Shown: in pieces, positions 1-9,104 of the stretch
Layout of the letters: the number at the start of each line of letters is the position of its first letter
How positions within the stretch are numbered: position 1 is the stretch's first letter
Assembly (NCBI GenBank): GCA_050313995.1
Contig: JBNPMM010000005.1
Source of the DNA: JAUMWX01 sp023394215
GTDB taxonomy: Bacteria; Bacillota; Clostridia; Tissierellales; Peptoniphilaceae
Reading direction: 5' to 3' (one strand)
Length of the DNA: 64,000 nucleotides
Made by a program: the position numbers and the translations under genes
Notes under the pieces: model-generated
What the model saw: only the letters and a program-made list of their open reading frames with translations
Databases searched by the model: none
What the model was told of the DNA's origin: nothing

Positions 1-48
1 TATTTAAGTCTTAACTTCCGACTCGTTTCTTACCGAGTGACTTCTTAT

Positions 49-77
49 ATATTACATCCCTTTACCCTTTATGTCAA
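49..77 (-). promoter_or_regulatory. Strong sigma-A promoter firing out of the left edge
   Basis: Read on the minus strand, TTGACA (72-77) and TAATAT (49-54) are separated by exactly 17 bp. Transcription would run toward position 1 into sequence outside the window. The first 45 transcribed bases contain a short inverted repeat (ACTCG 21-25 with CGAGT 34-38) and no reading frame. Such near-consensus promoters in this window otherwise serve tRNA, tmRNA and translation genes, so a stable RNA or translation operon lies beyond the edge by inference. Confidence 0.65.
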
Positions 78-94
78 GACTTTTTTAAAAAATT

Positions 95-132
95 TTTCAG
101 CCCGCTTAAAATGGCTGTTTAGCGGGCTGAAA
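95..132 (-). terminator. Rho-independent terminator of the ABC-msrAB operon
   Basis: A 12-bp stem (95-106 with 121-132) has the core AGCCCGCT/AGCGGGCT. On the minus strand it is followed by a T-rich run (positions 94 to 81). It begins right after the stop codon of the gene ending at 133. Confidence 0.88.
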
Positions 133-1200
133 TTACTTAAATATTAATTGATTGATCGAATATTGGTCTATATTTCTATTTACTATATCTCCCAAATCCT
201 GTATTACTTTTTTTGATAATTTATCGCTATAAACGACATAAACGTACCTACTGTTGGAATCTACCAGTCCCGCATCAAATTTATAACTTTCCTTATCCTC
301 TTTTATGTTGTAACTAACCTTTTCTATGAACATTGAATTCAAAAACAAGTCCATATTTTCCTGGCTGCTTATATTAGCAAAATAACTATATATATCCGTA
401 TTATTATATAGTCTGTCCATAAGCTTTCCTATGTCATTCAAACTTAAGGCATCTCCATCAAAATTTATGGCATATAGGGATGAATAAACTTCCGCCGGAC
501 CCTTTTTGTATTTATTTACTATATGATTTTGCATCATATTTATAGCTGTTTGATCCTTATTATTTAAACCTAAATTAAGCAATTCTTTTAGGGAATAGTA
601 TTTGCCTATTCCTCCTCTATCAAAATAATAGCTTGAAGATGCTAAGGCTCCCTCAGTTAACAAAACACTGTCAGATATGGATATTGTACCTGATTTTATA
701 CCGTCATATATAGCCATGCCGGTCAAAATCCTATTGACTTCAAATAATGAAAGCTTGGTATTACCCCCTTGGCTGAAAATCTGACCAGTATTCAAATCCT
801 TTATATACAAGTGCAAATCTTCTAAGTTCAACTTATTTTCATCAAAATATTTTCCTATTTCCTGTATTAAATTATAAGCTAAGCTTATTTTGGTCTTGTC
901 AGCTATATTAGAACCTGTTTTAATCTTTTTATATTGCCCTTCCTGATATGTGTAACTTGCATAAAAAAGATTTTCATTTTCCAATCTAAGAGCCTTATCA
1001 TAACTAAAACTTGATTGGTAATAATTTTTGGCTTTCTCGAGATAATTTACTTCTTTTTCCTTTCTGAAGAACAAAAAGTAAACTGCCCCTATAGGTAAAA
1101 GAAACAACAAAGCAATAAATATGAAAAATCTAAGCTTAAATTTTACTTTCTTTTTTATTTTAACTTTTTTTCTCGGTTTTCTTACGCTTTTAGTTTCCAC
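133..1200 (-). CDS. Membrane-anchored beta-lactamase-fold protein lacking catalytic residues
   Basis: This 355-residue protein has a very basic N-terminus, one membrane segment (about residues 22-45) and an outside domain with the layout of class A beta-lactamase-like serine hydrolases. The SxxK site is present only as SLFE (S151, E154), the SDN motif reads KDQ (about 215-217), and the KTG strand reads DAG. It is therefore probably not a penicillin-hydrolysing enzyme. A binding or scaffold role at the wall is inference. The start is GTG at 1200, behind GGAG with 7-nt spacing, and it lies 4 nt past the msrAB stop. A longer frame from ATG at 1257 would overlap msrAB by 53 nt and has no good ribosome site. 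It is the last gene of its operon. Confidence 0.7.
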   Translation of the reverse strand: METKSVRKPRKKVKIKKKVKFKLRFFIFIALLFLLPIGAVYFLFFRKEKEVNYLEKAKNYYQSSFSYDKALRLENENLFYASYTYQEGQYKKIKTGSNIADKTKISLAYNLIQEIGKYFDENKLNLEDLHLYIKDLNTGQIFSQGGNTKLSLFEVNRILTGMAIYDGIKSGTISISDSVLLTEGALASSSYYFDRGGIGKYYSLKELLNLGLNNKDQTAINMMQNHIVNKYKKGPAEVYSSLYAINFDGDALSLNDIGKLMDRLYNNTDIYSYFANISSQENMDLFLNSMFIEKVSYNIKEDKESYKFDAGLVDSNSRYVYVVYSDKLSKKVIQDLGDIVNRNIDQYSINQLIFK

Positions 1201-1204
1201 TTTT

Positions 1205-2149
1205 TTACTCCACAAGATTGATATATTCAGTATATCCTTCCTTTTCCATATCTTCAAGCGGAATAAATTTTAAACTTGCCCCATTTATACAATACCTTAA
1301 ACCACCCAATTCCTTAGGGCCGTCATTAAATACATGACCAAGATGAGAATCCCCTATCTTACTCTTAACTTCAATCCTTCTTCTTCCCTCAATGGATAAG
1401 TCTTCATAATAATTTATAGTATTATTTTGAATCGGTTTAGAAAAAGACGGCCATCCACAACCCGAATCAAATTTGCTGCTTGAAGCAAACAAAGGCTCTC
1501 CGGTTACTATATCAACATAAATTCCTTTTTCATAAAAATTTTCATACTCACTGGTAAAGGGTCTTTCAGTAGCTGATTTTTGAGTAACCTCATATTGAAG
1601 TTCGGTCAGTTCTTCTCTTAACCTCTCATCTGACATTTTTTCAAATTTTGCTTGATTTTGATCCTCATCAAGTATGCTTAAATCTACATGACAATAACCG
1701 CCCGGATTTTTTTCCAAATACTTTTGATGATATTCTTCTGCAGGATAATAATTTTCCAAAGGTAAATTTTCGGTAAGTATATCCTTGTCATAATTTACTC
1801 TTACTATATCAAAAAAATCTTCAACTATTTTATTTTGACTTGCAGAAGTTGTATAAACACCACTTCTATATTGTTTTCCAACATCATTTCCCTGCCTGTT
1901 ATAAAGTGTAGGATCTATAATCCTGAATAAATGGGTCAAAAGTTGATAAAGGTTAATTATCTTATTATCAAAAACCAACTTAACCACCTCGGCACACCCT
2001 GTGGCTCCTGAACAAACTTGCTCATAGGTGGGATTTTCCAAAATCCCGTTTGCATAACCCACCTGGGTTTCCAAAACCCCGTCAATTTTATCAAAATATG
2101 CCTGACTGCCCCAAAAACAACCTGCGGCAAAATATACGGTTTCTTTCAT
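1205..2149 (-). CDS. msrAB: Bifunctional peptide-methionine sulfoxide reductase MsrA/MsrB
   Basis: This 314-residue fusion reduces both diastereomers of methionine sulfoxide in proteins. The N-terminal MsrA domain carries the GCFWG motif with catalytic Cys11 and spans about residues 1-155. The C-terminal MsrB domain (about 170-310) has SGCGWPSF and the catalytic RYCIN motif. The paired CxxC zinc ligands found in many MsrB proteins are not seen. No signal peptide is visible, so it should act in the cytoplasm. Translation starts at ATG 2149 behind AGGAG. It sits 11 nt after the J-domain gene and just before the beta-lactamase-fold gene, so the four genes 4724-133 look like one transcript. Confidence 0.95.
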   Translation of the reverse strand: MKETVYFAAGCFWGSQAYFDKIDGVLETQVGYANGILENPTYEQVCSGATGCAEVVKLVFDNKIINLYQLLTHLFRIIDPTLYNRQGNDVGKQYRSGVYTTSASQNKIVEDFFDIVRVNYDKDILTENLPLENYYPAEEYHQKYLEKNPGGYCHVDLSILDEDQNQAKFEKMSDERLREELTELQYEVTQKSATERPFTSEYENFYEKGIYVDIVTGEPLFASSSKFDSGCGWPSFSKPIQNNTINYYEDLSIEGRRRIEVKSKIGDSHLGHVFNDGPKELGGLRYCINGASLKFIPLEDMEKEGYTEYINLVE

Positions 2150-2160
2150 TTTAAGCTCCT

Positions 2161-2931
2161 CTAAACTAAATTTTTATATCTTTTTATATTATCCTCGGAT
2201 AAAAAGTCATAAGCTTCTGTGATTTCCTTAAACTTCTCATCGGCTCCCGGCTCCTTATTCAAGTCAGGATGGTATTTTTTGGCTAACTTTCTATAATTTA
2301 ACTTTACCTCGTAAATATCCGTACTATATGACACACCCAAGATATCACAGGATTTTTCATACTTACTTTTGAAATCTCCCATAGGATTATAGCTCGATTG
2401 GTAGCCACCATAGCCGCCTGTATATCCTCCCTGTCCATTATAAGACCCGTTTTGTCTGAAAAATTCCTCAAAAACTTGGTTCCAATAGGCGTTTTGTTCC
2501 TCTCTTTGCCTTTGTCTTTCCTTCTCAAACTCTTCTTCCTGCTTTCTCTTATAAGCATTGGAATAATCGGAAAAACTCCCTTTACCGCTTCCCCTTCCGA
2601 ATCTGTAATAGTCGGACTTTGCGTATAAGTACTCTGTCACGACATACTTTGCATATTTAAGCCAACTGCTACCCTTTCTGCCTAAGAAGGGTAAAAGTAA
2701 AATAAAAGCTATAGTCAAAACTAAGGTTATGCCCCCCGGTGTAAGAATAAAGACAAGGATTAAAGGCATAGCAAATATGGCTAAACCCACCAATACCACT
2801 ATGGGTAAAACAAACATCCTTGCTGCTATACCAAGTTTTAAAATAGCTTCCATAAGGTATATAAGTCCATTAAATATCGCTTCTGTAATTTTCCCGATTC
2901 TAAATAATACATTTCCCCAAATTTTTTTCAT
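2161..2931 (-). CDS. Membrane protein with C-terminal J domain
   Basis: This 256-residue protein has two hydrophobic segments between about residues 33 and 85. A charged stretch and a Gly/Tyr-rich linker (about 165-185) follow, then a C-terminal J domain with the HPD motif at about 221-223. J domains recruit and stimulate DnaK-type Hsp70, so this is likely a membrane-tethered co-chaperone. The canonical DnaJ Gly/Phe and zinc regions are absent, so it is not DnaJ itself. It starts 3 nt after the ABC exporter stop and precedes msrAB, which suggests a joint role in envelope protein quality control (inference). Confidence 0.8.
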   Translation of the reverse strand: MKKIWGNVLFRIGKITEAIFNGLIYLMEAILKLGIAARMFVLPIVVLVGLAIFAMPLILVFILTPGGITLVLTIAFILLLPFLGRKGSSWLKYAKYVVTEYLYAKSDYYRFGRGSGKGSFSDYSNAYKRKQEEEFEKERQRQREEQNAYWNQVFEEFFRQNGSYNGQGGYTGGYGGYQSSYNPMGDFKSKYEKSCDILGVSYSTDIYEVKLNYRKLAKKYHPDLNKEPGADEKFKEITEAYDFLSEDNIKRYKNLV

Positions 2932-2933
2932 AA

Positions 2934-4724
2934 TTATCCTATCGTATGATTTTCTAAAGTATTATATAAGTTATAATACTCTCCTCTTTGAGCAAGTAAG
3001 GCTTCATGACTTCCCTGCTCAACTATACCCTGATCCGTTAAGACCAGAATCTTATCAGCATTTATAATAGTTGTCAATCTATGAGCTATTGTGATTGTAG
3101 TTCTCCCTTTAGAAAGTTTATCCAAAGACTCCTGAACTATTTTTTCACTCTTATTGTCCAAAGCTGATGTTGCCTCATCCAAAATTAATATAGGAGGATT
3201 TTTCAAAAATACCCTGGCAATAGATATCCTTTGCTTTTGCCCACCTGATAATTTTAACCCTCTTTCTCCTACATAAGTATCAAAGCCATCAGGAAGCTCG
3301 TCTATAAAATCCCTTGCTCCGGCTAAATCAGCTGCTTTCTCTATATCCTCAATGCTTGCATCCGGTTTACCATATCTTATATTATCAAGTATACTGCCGC
3401 TGAACAGATATACATCCTGCTGAACCATGCCTATATTATCCCTAAGCGAGGATAATTTTATATCCCTTATATCTACTCCGTCTATTTTAACAGAACCCTC
3501 ATTCACATCATAAAATCTCGGAATAAGATTTGTAAGTGTGGTCTTTCCTCCTCCGGAAGGTCCGACAATAGCTATATTTTCTCCCTTCTTTATGCTTAGA
3601 CTTATATCTTTCAAAACAAGTTTTTCATCATAATATTTATCAAATTGATCTTCTTTTCGATAAGAAAAACTTACATTATCAAATTCTATATTCCCCTTAA
3701 CATTATGAAGTTCCAGAGCTAAATCTCTATCCTTTATCTTTGGACTTACATCCATAAGCTCTACAAATCTCTCAATGCCGGTCATACCCTTCTCATAAGT
3801 CTCAGTGAAATCAACTATCTTTTTTACGGTTGTTAAAAGTGAAGTTACATACATTATATACATAACAAAATCCCCGGAACTTATAGTACCCTTGCTAAGC
3901 AAAAAAGTTCCTAAAAGCAAAACCGTAATATACATAAAGGCATCCAAGGCTCTTGTAATAACCTGAAAATTTGAAAGGTTTGAATAAAATATTCTCTTAA
4001 GGTTTAAAAATTTCTTATTATCCTCGTCAAATTTTTTAATCTCAATTTCCTCATTTGCAAATGACTTTATAACCTTTATACCCAATAGAGAATCCTCTAT
4101 ACTTGAATTTATCTCTCCTATCTGATGTCTCTGACTCTTATTTGTATTCCTGATTTTTTTCCTTACCCTCCTCGTTAAAGCAAACATAAGCGGCAAAATA
4201 CAGAATATTACAAGGGTCAAAGTGATATTTATATTTATAAGGATAATAAATGATACAAGTATTTTAACGGCAGCAACTAAAAATTCCTCAGGTCCATGAT
4301 GGGCAAACTCCGTAACATCAAATAAGTCGGTAGTTATACGAGCCATGAGCTGCCCGATTTTTGTATTGTTGAAAAACTCATCAGACAAATATTGCACATG
4401 AGCAAAAACCTTTTTCCTCATATCTCTTTCTATCATAGCTCCCATAATATGCCCATTTTTTTGCATAAAATAATTTGCCGATATTTCCAAAAGCTTAAGT
4501 AAAAGATATATGAAAGCTATAGTAACTATATAATTTAAGGTTATATTTTCGATCCCTACGGCAGATAAGTTGGTTATATTTCTTATTATAAGCGGGAGCG
4601 TCAATTCGGACACAACTGTCAATACAGCCGCCAACATATCCATTATAAATATCTTTTTATACTTTCTGTAAAAGGGAATAAATTTTCTTAATAATTCTTT
4701 ATTGCTATATTTTTTATTTTCCAT
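2934..4724 (-). CDS. ABC exporter, fused membrane and ATPase domains (MsbA/LmrA type)
   Basis: This 596-residue half transporter should act as a dimer. About six membrane helices fill residues 20-310. The nucleotide-binding domain has Walker A GPSGGGKTT at about 388, the signature LSGGQKQR, Walker B ILILDEATSALD and the H-loop histidine in TIAHRL. Family members export lipids, peptides or drugs, and the sequence does not show which. Start ATG 4724 has AGGAG 7 nt upstream. It is first in the operon and is transcribed divergently from the SDR gene out of a palindromic AT-rich promoter region. Confidence 0.9.
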   Translation of the reverse strand: MENKKYSNKELLRKFIPFYRKYKKIFIMDMLAAVLTVVSELTLPLIIRNITNLSAVGIENITLNYIVTIAFIYLLLKLLEISANYFMQKNGHIMGAMIERDMRKKVFAHVQYLSDEFFNNTKIGQLMARITTDLFDVTEFAHHGPEEFLVAAVKILVSFIILININITLTLVIFCILPLMFALTRRVRKKIRNTNKSQRHQIGEINSSIEDSLLGIKVIKSFANEEIEIKKFDEDNKKFLNLKRIFYSNLSNFQVITRALDAFMYITVLLLGTFLLSKGTISSGDFVMYIMYVTSLLTTVKKIVDFTETYEKGMTGIERFVELMDVSPKIKDRDLALELHNVKGNIEFDNVSFSYRKEDQFDKYYDEKLVLKDISLSIKKGENIAIVGPSGGGKTTLTNLIPRFYDVNEGSVKIDGVDIRDIKLSSLRDNIGMVQQDVYLFSGSILDNIRYGKPDASIEDIEKAADLAGARDFIDELPDGFDTYVGERGLKLSGGQKQRISIARVFLKNPPILILDEATSALDNKSEKIVQESLDKLSKGRTTITIAHRLTTIINADKILVLTDQGIVEQGSHEALLAQRGEYYNLYNTLENHTIG

Positions 4725-4736
4725 AATTTCTCCTGA

Positions 4737-4756
4737 TATTATATTATAATATAATA
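4737..4756. promoter_or_regulatory. Perfect 20-bp AT palindrome with -10 boxes in both directions
   Basis: The 20 bases 4737-4756 equal their own reverse complement and contain nested TATAAT hexamers on both strands (plus strand 4745-4750 and 4750-4755). They lie in the 62-bp gap between the divergent ABC exporter and SDR genes. Most simply this is a back-to-back promoter. Good -35 boxes are not obvious on either side. Confidence 0.45.
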
Positions 4757-4786
4757 CAGAAATATTTGTAAAATATGGAGATTTTT

Positions 4787-5518
4787 ATGAGAAAGACTAT
4801 TTTAATTACCGGGGCTTCAAGGGGTATAGGCAGAGCCGTAGCCCTTTGCTTGGAAGATAAAAACCTTAATGTAGTAATAAATTATATGAAAGAAGATCTC
4901 ATGGCGGATGAAGTTGTTGAGATTTTAAGAAAAAAGGGCTTAAATGCTGTAAAGTTTAAAGCCGATGTCGGGGACTTTGAACAGGTAAAAAAGATGTTTA
5001 ACTTTATTGAAGACAAGTTTTCCCATGTTGATATACTGATAAATAATGCAGGTATAGCCGACATAAACTTTGCCCAGGATATAAGTGTTGATAATTGGAA
5101 AAGAATTTTTGATGTCAATGTCCACGGAATGTTTTATTGTAGCAAACTTGCCCTAAAGCATATGATTTCCAATAAAAACGGCGTTATAATCAACCTGGCT
5201 TCAATATGGGGACAAATAGGAGGCTCTATGGAAAGCTCCTATTCAGCCAGCAAGGGAGCTGTAATAGCATATACAAAAGCCCTTGCAAAAGAAGTAGGAC
5301 CATCAAACATCAGGGTTAATGCTGTTGCTCCGGGAGGTATAAATACAGATATGCTTTCTCTTGCACCTAACGAATCCATAGAGGCCTATGCTGAAGAAGT
5401 ACCTCTTGGCAGGATAGGCGAAGCTGATGAAGTCGCAAACTTGATAAATTTTCTCATAAGTGATAAGGCAAATTATATAAGCGGACAAATTATAGGGATA
5501 AACGGGGGCCTATGCTGA
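4787..5518 (+). CDS. Short-chain dehydrogenase/reductase, FabG-like
   Basis: This 243-residue Rossmann-fold oxidoreductase has the cofactor motif TGASRGIG near the N-terminus, NNAG at 86-89 and the catalytic Ser139, Tyr152 and Lys156 (YSASK). It most resembles 3-oxoacyl-ACP reductase (FabG), which reduces 3-ketoacyl-ACP with NADPH. It stands alone rather than in a fatty-acid operon, so another carbonyl substrate is possible. The second ATG (4787) is chosen because GGAG ends 6 nt before it. The upstream ATG at 4775 overlaps that ribosome site. It is the only protein gene on the plus strand in the first 13 kb. Confidence 0.85.
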   Translation: MRKTILITGASRGIGRAVALCLEDKNLNVVINYMKEDLMADEVVEILRKKGLNAVKFKADVGDFEQVKKMFNFIEDKFSHVDILINNAGIADINFAQDISVDNWKRIFDVNVHGMFYCSKLALKHMISNKNGVIINLASIWGQIGGSMESSYSASKGAVIAYTKALAKEVGPSNIRVNAVAPGGINTDMLSLAPNESIEAYAEEVPLGRIGEADEVANLINFLISDKANYISGQIIGINGGLC

Positions 5519-5530
5519 TAAATTTTTATA

Positions 5531-5577
5531 AAATAGGGTGTACTCAGAAACATCCGTTTCCTTGTACACCCTTATTT
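5531..5577. terminator. Bidirectional terminator between SDR gene and addA
   Basis: The arms GGGTGTAC (5536-5543) and GTACACCC (5564-5571) are flanked by an A-rich left side and a T-rich right side. The hairpin can therefore end the plus-strand SDR transcript and the minus-strand addBA transcript. Confidence 0.75.
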
Positions 5578-8500
5578 CATAAATCTTCCCTTTTAATTTT
5601 AGTAACTTCTCCCGTCATAATCCAATAAATCATAAGATCTTTGATTTCCAAACTCAAAGCTTTTGATAGGCCTTCAGCATAGTAATTCAATTGTTTACTG
5701 TAAAGATTACTATTCGGAACCTTGTTGCTCTTAAAATCTACAATTGATATCTTATTATCTTCTATAAAAAAGATATCCACCTGTCCGTCAACATAAACGT
5801 CATTTGCATTTTCTCGTATCTTCATCGTAAAGGATTCTTCCTTATGGTAGCTTTCACTTGCCGATATCCTTTGGCAAAGTGGAGAATTAAAAAAATCCAA
5901 AAGTTTATCGATATCAATCAAATTCAGTTCTTCTCTGTTAATGAAGTCATTTTCAAGCATTTTATTTAAAGCTTCCGTCAATTCTTCCTCGCTGTATTTC
6001 TTAAGATCCAAATTTTGAAGCACATAATGAAAAACTGTCCCTTTTTGCATAGGATTATAGTCTTTCCCCTGTCCCGAAAATATTGCTTGCTTCAAGGAAG
6101 TCCCCATGCTTCTGTCATCAAAAATTTTAGGATAGGATTTAAAATCAAGACTCCTATTATCATTTTTTTCCGAAAGTTCTGATACGGTTTTCTTATATGA
6201 AAGCCCTATATCTTCCTGATAAGGATAAGTGTAATCCAAGATTTTTTTATAAGCTATATCCAGGTTTAAATGGCCCTTTACAGCAGTTTGATTATCAACC
6301 ATATCCAAAAGTTTAAATTTTTCATCTAAAATTTGGCTCGTCATATATTTTTTTATAGTTACAAAATCGCTATCAAAACTAAATTTATTTTTACTTAAGA
6401 TATTTAATCCGTTCTCCTCCTTAAAAGTATGAGAAATTTGATCCTCAAAAATTATACTGCTAATCCACTGCAAATAATTTTTAGCATTTAACGGATTACT
6501 TACATAAAGATTATTGAGATTCGTCTTGTATTTCCCCATCAAAAACAGTCTATCTACCGCTCTTGTAAGTGCAACATAAAGTATCCTGACTTCCTCGGAT
6601 CTCGCCCTTATAAGCTTATCTCTTTTTATCCTCATATAATCAAAATTTTCATGATAATTATTGCTTATAGCATCATAGAGTTTTAAAGAAATGCCCTGTG
6701 AATTTGAAAATATAAGATTAGACGTCAAGTCCCTGTCATTAAACTTATTTTCAAGCCTTATCAAAAATACATTTTTAAACTGCAAACCCTTCGATTTATG
6801 GATTGTCATAACCCTTACCAAATCATTTTCTTCAGATTGATCCGGACTTGGTCCAAATTCAGAAAGATTATTAACCTTTAAATTTTCAACATAGTTCAAA
6901 AAGTTATAAAGCCCCGACCCGGTATCTTCTTCATAAGCTTCAACTTGATTTATAAAAGTCATTATATTATTAAGCTTCTTTTTAGCATCTACCCCGGAAA
7001 GAATATAGGACCTATATCCGGAATCCATAAATACAAACCAAATAAAATCGGATAAGGAGCTGATTTTCTCCCTTTTATTATAACTTTCACGTCTTACTAT
7101 ATATTTTTTTATCTTTTCTTCAATTTTTTCGTCTTTGTCTTGCCTTTCCGAATAATTGTAAAATAAGTAATAAAAAGATTTATCCCTTATATCTCCCCTT
7201 ACCTTTGCCAATTCTTCATCTGAAAAATTACCTAAAGAAGACTTTAGAGCCCCCAACAAAACTAAATCATCTTTATCATTATCTATGGCCTTTAAAATAT
7301 TTATGAAAAAATTCAGGTCCGAACTTTCATAATTATAAGAAATGGACTCGGTTGTATATGGGAGCTTAAAAAGTTCCAAGTATTTACAAACTTCGGGTAT
7401 AATGGCGGTATTTCTGACAAGAATGGCATTATCCCTGTAAGCCGCTCCATTTTCAACTAACTCTTTTATCTTTTTAGCAACCAAAAAAGTCTGGGGATTT
7501 TCAACGAGCAGAAGTCTTTTATTATCTGTAAAATCGTTCAAATCCGCCTTATCATCCTCTATAAGCGAAAGTTCCACCACCTTTTCAAGTTTTGGAAAAT
7601 TGTCATTTCCGCAAATAAGCTGATGACTTTTATCAAGGTAATTTACTTCTCCAAGTTTTCTTGTCATAAGACTATTGAAAATAAAATTATTAAAATCAAG
7701 TATTTCCTTCCTCGATCTAAAGTTTTGATTCAAGTCTATTGCTACATTTAAGCCGGAGCCTGACGACTTGTATTGCGTATATCTTTTATCAAAAAGGCTC
7801 GGATCCGCCAATCTGAAAGAATATATGGATTGCTTTATATCACCGACAAAAAATAAGTTATTCTCGGATTTAATCCTTTCAACTATAAAATTTTGGATTT
7901 GATTGGCATCTTGATATTCATCGAAAAATATATGCTTATAAGTATTTTTTATCTCTCCAAGCAATTTTTCATCTTTAAGCAGAGTTATGGTATAATGCTC
8001 GGCGTCTGAAAAGGAGATACCTTTAAGCCTATTCTTTTTTTCTTTAAACCTTCTATCAAAATCTACTATTATTTTCTTTACCGTTTCAAGTAAACAGGCT
8101 ATATTTCCCCTATCTTCAATAATCTCATCCCGATCAAATTTCATACTTGCCCTGAAATCATTAAAAATATCCTTATACTTATCTCTTATATTCTTTAAGT
8201 ATTTTCTTTCTTCCTCAGATACATTTTCTTTGCTTATCTTTGTAAGACTTACAAGCTTTGATAAACTTGTTTGTAATTTCAACTCAATATCTAAAAGTTT
8301 CTGTGATAGTATTGCCCCCTCAAGTTCCTTTATTATTGCTAAATCTTCCAAATAAGTTTTTTCATATTCAAAAACTGATAAGTCTTCATAGTTTTTCTTA
8401 AAAAGGTCAAGATAATAAAATATATCGCCTTTTACCATTTCAAAAGAGGATACGATATATTCCACAATTTCCTTGTCCAAACCTGCAGAATCTATGTTTT

Positions 8501-9104
8501 TATAATTATAAATATTCTCTTCAAGCCACTCTATAGGCATCTGTTTCGACAATAAAAATTCATAAATGGAAAAAATCATATTTTTACTTGCAGAATCATC
8601 AAGGTCACCGGAATATTGATCTATAAATGACAACAAATCATCATCTCCCTTATCATAAAAGTCCCGATACAGTTCATTTATACTTTCAAACTTCAGACTT
8701 TCAAGACTCGCATTTTTTAGAATTTTAAACTGAGGATCCAAACCAACCTTATAAAAATATTTTCTCAATAAGTTTATACAAAAAGAGTGCATAGTGGATA
8801 TTTGTGCCTGATCTATTTCCCTATATTGACCTTGTATAAATTTTCGCCTATCAGAATCCTTTTCCTCACTTAGTCTTTCAAAAAGACCCTTTTTTATCCT
8901 GTCCCTCATTTCCCCGGCGGCCTTATTGGTGAAAGTAACTATAAGCATATTTAAAAGACTCTCTTTTTCATCACAAACCAGCCTAAGTATCCTCTCTACT
9001 AAAACTTGAGTTTTTCCGGCCCCTGCTTGAGCAGATACTATTATATTTTTATTTCTCTCTTCAATAGCTGATAGTTGATCTTTCGTATAAATAGTTTTAG
9101 CCAT
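5577..9104 (-). CDS. addA: ATP-dependent helicase/nuclease subunit A
   Basis: AddA (1175 residues) is the UvrD-type 3'-5' helicase plus nuclease of the AddAB complex. The complex resects double-strand breaks and loads RecA at Chi in Firmicutes. Visible motifs are Walker A AQAGAGKT (25-32), helicase motif II DEYQD, the late motif VRVMTIHKSKGLQF, and the C-terminal RecB-family nuclease motif VDFKSNK (Asp1123, Lys1125). Length is normal for the family. Start ATG 9104 overlaps the addB end by 8 nt with GGAG upstream inside addB, giving translational coupling and equal subunit supply. Confidence 0.97.
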   Translation of the reverse strand: MAKTIYTKDQLSAIEERNKNIIVSAQAGAGKTQVLVERILRLVCDEKESLLNMLIVTFTNKAAGEMRDRIKKGLFERLSEEKDSDRRKFIQGQYREIDQAQISTMHSFCINLLRKYFYKVGLDPQFKILKNASLESLKFESINELYRDFYDKGDDDLLSFIDQYSGDLDDSASKNMIFSIYEFLLSKQMPIEWLEENIYNYKNIDSAGLDKEIVEYIVSSFEMVKGDIFYYLDLFKKNYEDLSVFEYEKTYLEDLAIIKELEGAILSQKLLDIELKLQTSLSKLVSLTKISKENVSEEERKYLKNIRDKYKDIFNDFRASMKFDRDEIIEDRGNIACLLETVKKIIVDFDRRFKEKKNRLKGISFSDAEHYTITLLKDEKLLGEIKNTYKHIFFDEYQDANQIQNFIVERIKSENNLFFVGDIKQSIYSFRLADPSLFDKRYTQYKSSGSGLNVAIDLNQNFRSRKEILDFNNFIFNSLMTRKLGEVNYLDKSHQLICGNDNFPKLEKVVELSLIEDDKADLNDFTDNKRLLLVENPQTFLVAKKIKELVENGAAYRDNAILVRNTAIIPEVCKYLELFKLPYTTESISYNYESSDLNFFINILKAIDNDKDDLVLLGALKSSLGNFSDEELAKVRGDIRDKSFYYLFYNYSERQDKDEKIEEKIKKYIVRRESYNKREKISSLSDFIWFVFMDSGYRSYILSGVDAKKKLNNIMTFINQVEAYEEDTGSGLYNFLNYVENLKVNNLSEFGPSPDQSEENDLVRVMTIHKSKGLQFKNVFLIRLENKFNDRDLTSNLIFSNSQGISLKLYDAISNNYHENFDYMRIKRDKLIRARSEEVRILYVALTRAVDRLFLMGKYKTNLNNLYVSNPLNAKNYLQWISSIIFEDQISHTFKEENGLNILSKNKFSFDSDFVTIKKYMTSQILDEKFKLLDMVDNQTAVKGHLNLDIAYKKILDYTYPYQEDIGLSYKKTVSELSEKNDNRSLDFKSYPKIFDDRSMGTSLKQAIFSGQGKDYNPMQKGTVFHYVLQNLDLKKYSEEELTEALNKMLENDFINREELNLIDIDKLLDFFNSPLCQRISASESYHKEESFTMKIRENANDVYVDGQVDIFFIEDNKISIVDFKSNKVPNSNLYSKQLNYYAEGLSKALSLEIKDLMIYWIMTGEVTKIKREDL

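Noticed and set aside
133..1257. Active class A beta-lactamase
   Set aside because: SxxK lysine, SDN and KTG motifs are all replaced.
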